Shown here: piece by piece, positions 7,102 to 13,568 of the stretch | Layout: each line of letters starts with the position of its first letter | Position numbering within the stretch: position 1 is the first letter of the stretch | From: Candidatus Woesearchaeota archaeon | GTDB taxonomy: Archaea; Nanobdellota; Nanobdellia; Woesearchaeales; WJKV01 | Direction: 5' to 3' | NCBI GenBank assembly: GCA_014728875.1 | Contig: WJKV01000015.1 | Location: 1 to 15,550 of the forward strand | Length of the DNA stretch: 15,550 nt | The notes under the pieces: generated by a model | Databases searched by the model: none | The model's input: the letters and a program-made list of their open reading frames with translations, nothing else | What the model was told of the DNA's origin: nothing | Program-made: the position numbers and the translations under genes

Positions 7102-7734
7102 ATGACAAAAACCCTTGAAAAGATAACAGACAGAAAAGAGAAGATAGATCCTGTCGTAGAGAAAGCCATGGAGAAATTCTTAGGTGCGACTGTAAAGCAG
7201 GTCAATGACGATATTAGCAACCGACTCATTGAAGGCTTTATAGATTTTGACATTGATCTTAATGTCAAGTTCAAGAAAGCAAAAGAACAGTTCAAGCACG
7301 CCTTTTTAATCAAATTATTGCAGTTCACAAACGGCAACATAAGCGAGGCCGCAAGGATCGCAGGCGTTGACAGGAGAAGCATACACAGACTCATTTCAAG
7401 ATTCAATATCGACATCAGCAAGCTCAGGCAAGAGCCATACTATTTCAGGGAAGAGAAGAAAGAGATGTATGTGAAAGAGGTTGTTGAAGAGACCCTTGGA
7501 AGGTACGACATCACAAAGGAATACTCAGACAAGGTCGACGAAGAGACTGCAAAGAACATAAGCAAAAAGATCCCAGATGTAAGGCTTACATTTGACGAAG
7601 CAATTGACATGTTCGAGAAAGAGTATATAAAAGCTGCATTAGAAAAGTTTAAAAATATCAAAGTCGCTGCAAAGGAAATAGGCCTGAGATACGAGACCTT
7701 GCACAAGAAAGCAAAGGAATTCGGCCTTAGATAA
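7102..7734 (+). CDS. protein with two Fis/NtrC-type helix-turn-helix domains
   Basis: A 210-residue putative DNA-binding protein. The first Fis-type HTH spans about 64-108, with the family core GNISEAARIAGVDRRSIHRL (78-97). The second spans about 166-210, opening with FDEAIDMFEKEYIKAAL (164-180) and containing IKVAAKEIGLRYETLHKKAK, closely like the C-terminal domain of NtrC-type activators. No AAA+ or receiver domain is present, so it resembles two detached DNA-binding heads joined by a charged linker (110-160). The N-terminal 60 residues are helical and unassigned. Fis-type HTHs are typical of bacteria. The start codon is 20 bp after the SecA-type stop, so control of that gene or of the envelope genes downstream is plausible, but only positional evidence supports this. 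An alternative is a nucleoid-associated bridging protein, because a monomer carries two HTHs. Confidence 0.85.
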   Translation: MTKTLEKITDRKEKIDPVVEKAMEKFLGATVKQVNDDISNRLIEGFIDFDIDLNVKFKKAKEQFKHAFLIKLLQFTNGNISEAARIAGVDRRSIHRLISRFNIDISKLRQEPYYFREEKKEMYVKEVVEETLGRYDITKEYSDKVDEETAKNISKKIPDVRLTFDEAIDMFEKEYIKAALEKFKNIKVAAKEIGLRYETLHKKAKEFGLR

Positions 7735-7737
7735 AAG

Positions 7738-7806
7738 GGGGTGATAGATAAACGAGCGTAAGCGAGTTTATCTGAACCGCGCGAAGCGGGGTGATAGATA
7801 GGAGGT
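7738..7806 (+). promoter_or_regulatory. structured leader with direct repeats, two hairpins and Shine-Dalgarno
   Basis: The 13-mer GGGGTGATAGATA occurs at 7738-7750 and 7788-7800, exactly 50 bp apart, and each contains GGTGAT, complementary to the archaeal 16S rRNA 3' end. Between and overlapping them, AGATAAAC (7746-7753) pairs with GTTTATCT (7766-7773). The enclosed bases can form tandem G-A pairs, two G-C pairs and a GTAA (GNRA) tetraloop. A second hairpin is CCGC (7777-7780) with GCGG (7786-7789). The strong Shine-Dalgarno GGAGGT (7801-7806) then serves the ATG at 7816. It may be a translation-control leader, an RNA-processing site or an intergenic repeat element. Confidence 0.55.
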
Positions 7807-7815
7807 TGATGTTAA

Positions 7816-8550
7816 ATGAAAAAGCTACTATTATTGTTCATTGTTTTGATATTGATGATTTCTATCATCGGTTGTGTTCCAAGACAAAAAAATACAGCTA
7901 TTGTTATTGACAAGGATACAGGAGAAGAGTTCACGCACGAAGAATTCTACAACAGTCTGCAGGGCATCACAGGCGCAGCAGTTGCAGAAGCTGAAAAAGA
8001 AGAAATAAAACAAGAGATGATAGTAGAGCAGACAGAACAGACAGATACAGAACAAACAGAAAAAGAAACAGGAGAAACAGAACAGCAGGAAGAAGAGCAG
8101 CAGGAACAGCCTGAACAGACAGCCAATACAAACGAAAGGGTTGCAGACCATTATGAACGGATGAGAAGATACGCAGGCCTTATTGATTTGAACATATTGA
8201 ATAAAGACAACTGCGACGAAAAAAGAGTGGAATGGCAGCAGAAGCTGGAGAAGGAAGAAGAGAATCTTCTGGACCTGCAGGAAGAGATAAACATACTGGA
8301 GATTTCATACGAGAACAAGAAGGACCTTGTTGAATCTGCGATACAGGACTATGAAGAGGCCCTTGAAGACGGCGACGAAGACCTGATAGAGTCGAAAGAT
8401 GACGATGTGAAAGAGGCAAGGGCTGAAATGGACAAGGTAGAGGACGAGCTTGACGACAAAGAAGACGAATATGATGAAAAAGAAGACTATATCGACGAGA
8501 TTGATAAGACATTGGATCTGATAAAGGACGAGTGTGTTAGGTTGAGTTAA
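7816..8550 (+). CDS. lipoprotein with acidic linker and Cys-bracketed coiled coil
   Basis: A 244-residue exported lipoprotein of unknown function. Residues 1-20 are a lipoprotein signal ending in SIIGC, with C20 the expected lipidated cysteine. Residues 60-105 are low-complexity Glu/Gln/Thr, likely a disordered spacer. Residues about 130-243 form a strongly helical, acidic coiled coil. Exactly two other cysteines occur, C133 and C240, 107 residues apart at the two ends of the helical part, so a disulfide could close a helical hairpin. The start at ATG 7816 is fixed by GGAGGT at 7801-7806. The same design (anchor, acidic spacer, helical segment with a cysteine at each end) recurs at 13569-14015. 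A structural or spacer role at the cell surface is plausible. Confidence 0.85.
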   Translation: MKKLLLLFIVLILMISIIGCVPRQKNTAIVIDKDTGEEFTHEEFYNSLQGITGAAVAEAEKEEIKQEMIVEQTEQTDTEQTEKETGETEQQEEEQQEQPEQTANTNERVADHYERMRRYAGLIDLNILNKDNCDEKRVEWQQKLEKEEENLLDLQEEINILEISYENKKDLVESAIQDYEEALEDGDEDLIESKDDDVKEARAEMDKVEDELDDKEDEYDEKEDYIDEIDKTLDLIKDECVRLS

Positions 8551-8560
8551 TTATTTTTTT
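8551..8560 (+). terminator. T-tract after the coiled-coil lipoprotein gene
   Basis: TTATTTTTTT follows the stop codon at 8548-8550 directly. It is a good archaeal T-tract terminator for the plus-strand gene. It overlaps the last codon of the convergent minus-strand lipoprotein gene, whose stop is at 8559-8561, so the two genes are nearly end to end. Confidence 0.55.
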
Positions 8561-9410
8561 ATGCTTCTTTTAAACAGTCTTCTTTCATCCAATCATAGGG
8601 CAAGTCTTTGCAAAGTGAGCTATCTTGATTAACTATTGCCAGACACATGGTTCTGTCAGGATCAAATAGTACTTTTTTGCATAGTTCTGCGTCATTCTTT
8701 AGCATTGCAAGGTCATAGAAACAACTGTCTCCTAAGCTTCCTTTTCTATTTTCCCAAGGAATCTCTTCACAAATAGAAGGGTTTTCCTTGAGGACTGCAA
8801 TTTCATGAAGACAATTTATCCGTCTTAAATCTTTGATTTCGTTGCAAAAGTTTTCATCCTTATTTATTACTGCCAAACATTCAGATTTTAGATAATCATC
8901 TATTTCTTCGCATACTTCACTGTCATTCAAAGAGATTGCAACTTTTTTATAGCAAATATTTTCGTGCCCGATCGCTTTTTCGCAAACAGACGGATCTTTC
9001 TCTTCAATAGCTGCATCTACATAATGCTGGAAAGTAGAATAAATGCAGGTATTGTTTTCGCACCTGCAATCATACATAGGAGAGCACGAGCTTTTGTACA
9101 TATACATCTGATTTAATTCATCTATGTATGCGCGACTTGCGCATCCATGAGCGCACGGGCTCGATCTGGAATCTTCACTATAAGCCGCTTCTATTATTGT
9201 GCAGTCATCGTCTGATTCGCAGTACACGATAGCAGGATTCCCTAAAATACTTCTATTTATTGGTGGTGCCACTTCATCTACAGGGATTTCATCTGTTTGA
9301 AATGCCATTTCATTTTGGATAGGTATTTTCTTCTCTTCAACACATCCATTTATCAGAAATAGCGCAGAGATTATTACCAAAACCCCAATAATTATCTTAT
9401 GATTATCCAT
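8559..9410 (-). CDS. lipoprotein with six Cys-pair repeats
   Basis: A 283-residue secreted lipoprotein. The signal ends in FLINGC (18-23), so C23 is the predicted lipidated residue. Residues about 62-124 form a cysteine-rich module that begins YCESDDDC, continues with SPCAHGC and ends with DCRCENNTC. From about residue 130 to the end are six repeats of 23-30 residues, each with two cysteines: SVC/NIC, EVC/SEC, NFC/INC, SIC/DSC, ELC/TMC and SLC/EDC. Each repeat runs roughly Asp/Asn-x-x-x-C-x-x-(I/L), spacer, C-(L/Y/F)-x-x-(I/L), which looks like a disulfide-pinned helical solenoid. The function is unknown; ligand or surface binding is a guess. ATG 9410 has a TTATATATTA box about 26 nt upstream, so the message is probably leaderless. 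Confidence 0.85.
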   Translation of the reverse strand: MDNHKIIIGVLVIISALFLINGCVEEKKIPIQNEMAFQTDEIPVDEVAPPINRSILGNPAIVYCESDDDCTIIEAAYSEDSRSSPCAHGCASRAYIDELNQMYMYKSSCSPMYDCRCENNTCIYSTFQHYVDAAIEEKDPSVCEKAIGHENICYKKVAISLNDSEVCEEIDDYLKSECLAVINKDENFCNEIKDLRRINCLHEIAVLKENPSICEEIPWENRKGSLGDSCFYDLAMLKNDAELCKKVLFDPDRTMCLAIVNQDSSLCKDLPYDWMKEDCLKEA

Positions 9411-9430
9411 CAGAAAGCATGAATATTCTA

Positions 9431-9440
9431 TAATATATAA
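9431..9440 (-). promoter_or_regulatory. TATA box of the Cys-repeat lipoprotein gene
   Basis: TTATATATTA on the minus strand, centred about 26 nt upstream of the ATG at 9410. It lies in the 38-bp gap after the stop of the nucleotidyltransferase gene. Confidence 0.55.
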
Positions 9441-9448
9441 TAGTATGT

Positions 9449-10219
9449 TTATTTCTTTTTTAATTTGAATATTATATTCCTTAAGAAGATGCTTTTGTCT
9501 GTTTTTGGCAACTTTGCATCTATCCGTGTTAGTTTGTACAGGTCTTCTTCTATGTCAGGCTTGAACGTCTTAAGGTCATGGTGCCATCTTTTCAGGCTGT
9601 TCATCATGAACTTCCTGTTCTTTGCATAGTGCGCAACTGCAATGAACTTCAATATCTCTTTCATGTCAAGTACGAAGCTGAAAGGATTCCTGTATTTGCA
9701 GGGATCGCCGAGCCACCATTCCTTTACTTCTAGTTTTTTTACATGGTCCTTTACAATGGAATCTGCAAGCTTTCTTGGATATTTTTTAAGCTCTGCCTTT
9801 AGCTTTGCCAGTATCTTTCTTGGATCATAGACTGGCTTTGATTCAATTATCAGGAACTGCGCATGATCCTGCAGCTTGAGCAGGTTTTTCTTGCTCCTGA
9901 AGATGTCATTCACCAGCCTTGTTATCAGTCTTGTTTCTATGACATGCCATCCAATGTCGAGCTTCTTTTCTTTCCACACGCAGATCTCCCAGTAATCGTC
10001 TCCGTAAAAGCCAGGATAATATTCTATCTCAAGAAGATCATTCAATTTTTCCTCTAATTCTTTCTTGTGTTTGATGTCTTTTACCAGGACAGTATAATCA
10101 ATGTCAGAAGTCTTTGTGTGCCTTTTCACAGCCCTGCTGCCGTGCATATAGAACGCGTCAACATACTTTAGTTTCGATAACCTCTTTTTTAGCTCTTTCG
10201 TGAGCTTGTCATATGGCAT
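9449..10219 (-). CDS. Pol-beta-type nucleotidyltransferase domain protein
   Basis: A 256-residue member of the DNA polymerase beta-like nucleotidyltransferase superfamily. The signature HGSRA (26-30) is followed by SDIDYTV (38-44), giving the GS-x(10)-D-x-D metal-binding pattern with D39 and D41. A third acidic residue, D88, is in KKLDIGWHVI. The C-terminal half is helical and carries a PVYDPRKIL segment and a basic tail, recalling stand-alone nucleotidyltransferases that transfer NMP to small molecules or proteins (DUF4037- or aminoglycoside-type). The substrate is not readable. It is not flanked by a HEPN partner, which argues against a minimal MNT-HEPN toxin-antitoxin pair. ATG 10219 has TTTTATATA 23-31 nt upstream, so the message is likely leaderless. 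Confidence 0.82.
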   Translation of the reverse strand: MPYDKLTKELKKRLSKLKYVDAFYMHGSRAVKRHTKTSDIDYTVLVKDIKHKKELEEKLNDLLEIEYYPGFYGDDYWEICVWKEKKLDIGWHVIETRLITRLVNDIFRSKKNLLKLQDHAQFLIIESKPVYDPRKILAKLKAELKKYPRKLADSIVKDHVKKLEVKEWWLGDPCKYRNPFSFVLDMKEILKFIAVAHYAKNRKFMMNSLKRWHHDLKTFKPDIEEDLYKLTRIDAKLPKTDKSIFLRNIIFKLKKK

Positions 10220-10241
10220 GCCTTATTTTAACAAGAAATCG

Positions 10242-10250
10242 TATATAAAA
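10242..10250 (-). promoter_or_regulatory. TATA box of the nucleotidyltransferase gene
   Basis: TTTTATATA on the minus strand, 23-31 nt upstream of the ATG at 10219. The divergent box at 10271-10278 lies only 20 bp away, so the two promoters are nearly back to back. Confidence 0.6.
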
Positions 10251-10270
10251 CTATTGCTTTATACGAAATC

Positions 10271-10278
10271 TTTATAAA
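10271..10278 (+). promoter_or_regulatory. TATA box upstream of the small ORF and deoxyhypusine synthase
   Basis: TTTATAAA, 23-30 nt upstream of the ATG at 10301. The predicted RNA would begin about at that ATG and continue through a leader of about 100 nt to the deoxyhypusine synthase. A weaker TTTATTTA at 10366-10373 could also drive the synthase directly, but would leave out its Shine-Dalgarno. Confidence 0.5.
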
Positions 10279-10300
10279 GAAAGTTCCTTCATTCTACTGC

Positions 10301-10348
10301 ATGAGATACCTGTTCGTTCACGGAACATATTGTCACCGAAGGGATTAG
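10301..10348 (+). CDS. possible 15-codon leaderless ORF in the deoxyhypusine synthase leader
   Basis: ATG 10301 opens a 15-residue frame, MRYLFVHGTYCHRRD, ending at TAG 10346-10348. A TATA box sits exactly at leaderless spacing. It may be a regulatory upstream ORF, a relic of a lost gene, or chance. No homology is recognised. Confidence 0.25.
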   Translation: MRYLFVHGTYCHRRD

Positions 10349-10398
10349 GTTAGTTCTATCATTGTTTATTTAATCTTAAAATTACATTGGAGGTTAAA

Positions 10399-11412
10399 AT
10401 GAGATTTCAGGATTCAGACTATAAGATTCATGTGAAAGCAATGCGGAAGTGGGAGACGCTTGACGGATTCCCAGAAGTAGAGGGGTACGATTTCGAACAA
10501 GAGTTCGATTTTGACAGGTTCATGCAGTCCTACAAGAACATGGGGATACAGGGCACCAATCTTGGCTTTGGGATAGAGATCATAAATAAGATGATAGACG
10601 ACAAGGCAAAGATCTTCTTGTCCTGCACTTCGAACATGGTGAGCAGCGGGAACAGGGAACTGATAAAGTTTCTTGTGAAGAACAAATTCATCCACGTGCT
10701 TGTCATGTCTGCAGGCGGCGTAGAAGAAGACATAATCAAGACATTCAAGCCTTTTGTGCTCGGCTCATTCGATATCTCAGGGAATATATTGTATGAGAAA
10801 GGCGTAGGGCGAATAGGGAATATCTTCGCGCCTTTTGACCGTTATTTATATTTCGAAGAGTTCATGAATCCTTTCTTTGACAGGATCTATAAAGAACAGA
10901 AAGAAAAGAACAAGATTTTCACACCATCAGAATTCATCAGAGAACTGGGAAAAGAAGTCAACAATGAGGATTCCATTTTGTATTGGGCATACAAGAACAA
11001 CATCCCTGTATACTGTCCTGCTTTGACAGACGGTGCGATAGGCGACCTGATACATTTCCAGCTGCAGAAAGGAAGAGACTTGTATATTGATGTTGCAAAT
11101 GACCATCACAAGATCGTGAAGTATGTGCTTGCGCACGAAAAGACAGGCGCTATTTTATTGGGAGGCGGGGTCTCAAAACACTACATCCTGAACGCGAACA
11201 TCTTCAAGGACGGTCTTGATTATGCAGTATACATCACGACTGCCGGCGAATACGATGCGAGCGATTCAGGCGGTAACCAGCAGGAAGCAATGTCATGGGC
11301 AAAGATCAAACTGCAGGCGCCCAATGTGAAGATTATGTGCGAAGCAAGCATTGCATTTCCGTTGATCGTCGCAAGCACATTCGCGAAAAAGTTTCAGGAA
11401 ACTAAACAATAA
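10399..11412 (+). CDS. dys: deoxyhypusine synthase
   Basis: Transfers the aminobutyl group of spermidine, with NAD, to a lysine of translation factor aIF5A, the first step of hypusine formation. The 337-residue protein (numbered from ATG 10399) has the NAD-binding TSNMVSSGNRE (77-87), SAGGVEEDII (104-113, human E137 equivalent at E110), PALTDGAIGD (207-216, equivalents of human D238 and D243), GGGVSKHYILNAN (255-267, with H261 and N265) and SWAKI (299-303), whose K302 matches the catalytic human K329. All active-site residues I can place are present. Long stretches resemble the human enzyme, including DYAVYITTAGEYDASDSGG (274-292). GGAGGT at 10389-10394, four bases before ATG 10399, decides the start; an in-frame TTG at 10387 overlaps that site and is less likely. 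Its end overlaps the convergent permease gene by 11 bp. Confidence 0.95.
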   Translation: MRFQDSDYKIHVKAMRKWETLDGFPEVEGYDFEQEFDFDRFMQSYKNMGIQGTNLGFGIEIINKMIDDKAKIFLSCTSNMVSSGNRELIKFLVKNKFIHVLVMSAGGVEEDIIKTFKPFVLGSFDISGNILYEKGVGRIGNIFAPFDRYLYFEEFMNPFFDRIYKEQKEKNKIFTPSEFIRELGKEVNNEDSILYWAYKNNIPVYCPALTDGAIGDLIHFQLQKGRDLYIDVANDHHKIVKYVLAHEKTGAILLGGGVSKHYILNANIFKDGLDYAVYITTAGEYDASDSGGNQQEAMSWAKIKLQAPNVKIMCEASIAFPLIVASTFAKKFQETKQ

Positions 11413-12610
11413 AATACAAGATAACAGGTATCAACAGGCAGCCCATGCTGTGGTTCTTTCCTATTCCCAGATAAATAGGCACCAGGCCAAGGCAGGTGCT
11501 TACTGCGAGCACGAGCAGTCCGAGGGAACCGCAGAAGACAAAGACCAGCACAGCAATCAGAACAATGATCGCAACAGACAAGTATGTGTAATTTATTTTC
11601 TCTATGATTTTTGAGAATATCTTTGCAAAGAAGAGCGACAGGTATGTTGCGATGCCTGCGACAACCAATGCGCACGCTATTATTGTTATCAATTGAGGCA
11701 GAGTGAGTTTTCCAAGAATCTCTAGAACAACAATGACTGCGCCGTTCCGCGCTTTCTCTATCGTGAACAAAGTCACCAGACTGATGAGAAAATTGACAGT
11801 ATTGATCGCACCTTGCAGAATAAGATAGCCCAGCACGCCAATGTCTCCCACCATGATGCTTCCGATGATGCCTGCCTGTGCAGCACCGACGCCCGGGAAC
11901 AGGCCTGTCATGCTTCCTGCGATGGTTCCGCCGGCAAGAGATTTTGCAATGGTTTTCCTGCCTATCTCCAGATCCTCTGTTATCCTTTGCTTTGGCATCT
12001 GCGTCTTCTCGAATAGGCTGTTGAACAGCATTGAGACGCCGAACAGTCCTGACAATAAAGGAAAGAGGGGATCCTTGAACAAGGGGTTGCTTAGAATGAG
12101 ATAGCCCAGGATCCCGCTCAATCCGCACACTACGAACGCCCAGAATTTGTGGCTCTTTGATTTCTCTTTCAATATCATGAAACCAACAATGACTATCAGG
12201 ATGTATCCCATGACTGGATTTATCTTTTCAAAGATCGGCGGCAGAAGCAGTATTAATATTGGAATGATTGCAATAGATGTAAGCACAGACAGTAAAGAGC
12301 CGATGACTGTAAGTTTGACGCATTCGAATGCTTTGCCTTCAAGCACAAGCTTGTGCGCAGGCATTATTGCAAGAGCAGTGTCTTCGTCAGGAATCCCCAA
12401 CAGCGCGCTTGGAATAAAATCCAGGAAAGTATGAGTGACTGCAAGACTGATGATGAAGACAGCCAGCACAATCGGCGATACAAACTGCAGAAGTATCGGA
12501 GAGATAGAAAGAAGCAGCAAGGCTATCAGGTTCACATGAATGCCAGGAATCAGGCCTGTCACACAGCCGAATGCACAGCCGATGATGATTGCAGTCAGTA
12601 AAAGCAGCAT
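11402..12610 (-). CDS. TctA-like/DUF112 integral membrane permease
   Basis: A 402-residue, almost wholly hydrophobic protein of the archaeal TctA-related family (COG1784/DUF112). Two halves carry matching signature loops: GLIPGIHVN at 19-27 and GLFPGVGAAQA at 236-246, the internal duplication expected of this group. SALLGIPDEDTALAIMPAHK at 68-87 is another conserved stretch. About ten membrane segments are visible. In bacteria TctA is the large membrane subunit of tripartite tricarboxylate transporters with TctB and a periplasmic TctC; neither partner is present here, and archaeal versions occur alone, so the substrate is unknown. The start is ATG at 12608-12610; upstream sequence is A-rich with only a weak TATA-like ATTAAA about 21-26 nt away. 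Its stop (11402-11404) lies inside the last codons of the deoxyhypusine synthase gene. Confidence 0.9.
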   Translation of the reverse strand: MLLLLTAIIIGCAFGCVTGLIPGIHVNLIALLLLSISPILLQFVSPIVLAVFIISLAVTHTFLDFIPSALLGIPDEDTALAIMPAHKLVLEGKAFECVKLTVIGSLLSVLTSIAIIPILILLLPPIFEKINPVMGYILIVIVGFMILKEKSKSHKFWAFVVCGLSGILGYLILSNPLFKDPLFPLLSGLFGVSMLFNSLFEKTQMPKQRITEDLEIGRKTIAKSLAGGTIAGSMTGLFPGVGAAQAGIIGSIMVGDIGVLGYLILQGAINTVNFLISLVTLFTIEKARNGAVIVVLEILGKLTLPQLITIIACALVVAGIATYLSLFFAKIFSKIIEKINYTYLSVAIIVLIAVLVFVFCGSLGLLVLAVSTCLGLVPIYLGIGKNHSMGCLLIPVILYFIV

Positions 12611-12826
12611 TTTTCATAAAATTTATGTGTTTTAATTTTTTCATAGCAAATAACTATGCAACTCTGTTTTTTTCTTTTTTATATTCTAAGATTCGGGCGA
12701 ATCTCCCCAGGGCGCGCGGCCCTGCTTTTCTTTTCAAGAATTTCTTTTGTTTTGAAACTTCAAATACCTTTATTCTTTATTTTTAGAAAGATTACATTTA
12801 AATATGGGTTTTTGTTAACATAGAGC
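12611..12826. other. divergent intergenic region with tandem hairpins and T-tracts
   Basis: This 216-bp gap separates the permease (minus) from a lipoprotein gene (plus). On the plus strand it holds CATAG (12642-12646) with CTATG (12654-12658), followed by a T-rich run up to 12680. Then come AGATTC/GAATCT (12689-12694, 12699-12704) and CAGGGC/GCCCTG (12708-12713, 12719-12724), the latter followed by CTTTTCTTTTC. The GC-rich pair stands out in an AT-rich region. No protein-coding frame is convincing. It may contain a small RNA or a relic repeat. Confidence 0.45.
12797..12804 (+). promoter_or_regulatory. TATA box of the beta-domain lipoprotein gene
   Basis: TTTAAATA, 23-30 nt upstream of the ATG at 12827. 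No Shine-Dalgarno follows, so the transcript is probably leaderless. Confidence 0.6.
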
Positions 12827-13522
12827 ATGAGCATAAAAATGATTCTGATGATAATCCTTGTAATAATCTTATTAATCATTCTTAGCTGTGTTGCGCAACT
12901 GGTAAAACCAGGAAAGATAACAGAAAACAGGACAGTCGAAGAGCAGGAAGTACAGGAACAGAAACTGGAGACCTTTACTGAGCCTGCTGTTCCTAAAGAA
13001 AGAATAAGCTATACTGTTTATGGCGAGGACATTGTATTTGACTATGAAGGGAAACAGAATATGATAAAGATATTGGAGATCATTGATGAAGACAGTGTCA
13101 GGGTCCTGCTAAATGATGAAGAACAAATGTTCACTAAAACAGAGCCTTTCATCTACAATAATCTGAGCATACAACTGACAGGGGCGATGCAGAAAGCTGA
13201 GATCCCTGCTGGCCAGGACCTGGTTTCATTCTTTTATGTATCTCCTGAAGGCGGTGTGAAGGACACGCTTGCAGAAGGCGAGTCAAGAATATACAAGAAC
13301 AAGGCAGGAGAAACCATCAGGATCAAGGTTGTGGCAATCACAGATGCCGAGCCGAGGGCTGTCTTTGAGATCAACAACAGGAGAACAAAAGCAATCGGTG
13401 AAAAAGAACAGGACGTGCTGGCTGAAAAAACACTGATGTATGTGATGCACATCTTTCCGAACGAAGCAGGAGAGGTGAAATACAGGCCTGCGATAAAGCT
13501 TGAAATCAGGCCTTTAGAATAG
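12827..13522 (+). CDS. lipoprotein with probable duplicated beta domain
   Basis: A 231-residue exported protein. A strongly hydrophobic segment (4-20) ends in LIILSC, so C21 is the likely lipidated cysteine. An acidic Glu/Gln spacer (33-50) follows. The remainder is beta-rich and appears as two related halves: about 66-119 (IKILEIIDEDSVRVLLN, then LSIQLTG) and about 154-210 (IRIKVVAITDAEPRAVFEIN, then LMYVMHIF). In each, an I-x-I-x-x-I-x-D strand is followed by a strand carrying Asn and then a hydrophobic strand after a Glu/Lys-rich turn. Similar beta repeats are common in secreted or surface-layer-associated proteins of small archaea, but I cannot assign a family. It has its own TATA box and is followed 46 bp later by another membrane-anchored protein, with a second promoter between. 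Confidence 0.8.
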   Translation: MSIKMILMIILVIILLIILSCVAQLVKPGKITENRTVEEQEVQEQKLETFTEPAVPKERISYTVYGEDIVFDYEGKQNMIKILEIIDEDSVRVLLNDEEQMFTKTEPFIYNNLSIQLTGAMQKAEIPAGQDLVSFFYVSPEGGVKDTLAEGESRIYKNKAGETIRIKVVAITDAEPRAVFEINNRRTKAIGEKEQDVLAEKTLMYVMHIFPNEAGEVKYRPAIKLEIRPLE

Positions 13523-13523
13523 A

Positions 13524-13531
13524 TTTAAATA
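13524..13531 (+). promoter_or_regulatory. TATA box of the membrane-anchored coiled-coil gene
   Basis: TTTAAATA just after the stop of the preceding lipoprotein gene. It predicts an RNA start near 13550-13556, downstream of the ATG at 13539 and upstream of the ATG at 13569, so it decides the start codon of the next gene. Confidence 0.55.
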
Positions 13532-13568
13532 CTATTGAATGCTATTTGGCACTAAAAAGGGTGTGTTC

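Noticed and set aside
9449..10219. MNT-type antitoxin of a HEPN/MNT toxin-antitoxin pair
   Set aside because: The protein is longer than minimal MNT antitoxins and no HEPN gene with an R-x4-6-H motif lies next to it.
12589..12786. 65-residue plus-strand frame across the intergenic region
   Set aside because: It begins at a TTG inside the permease gene, is Phe-rich owing to T-tracts, and spans hairpins; it has no ribosome site.
13539..13568. Ten-residue N-terminal extension of the anchored coiled-coil protein
   Set aside because: The TATA box at 13524-13531 places the RNA start downstream of this ATG, and a Shine-Dalgarno precedes the ATG at 13569.
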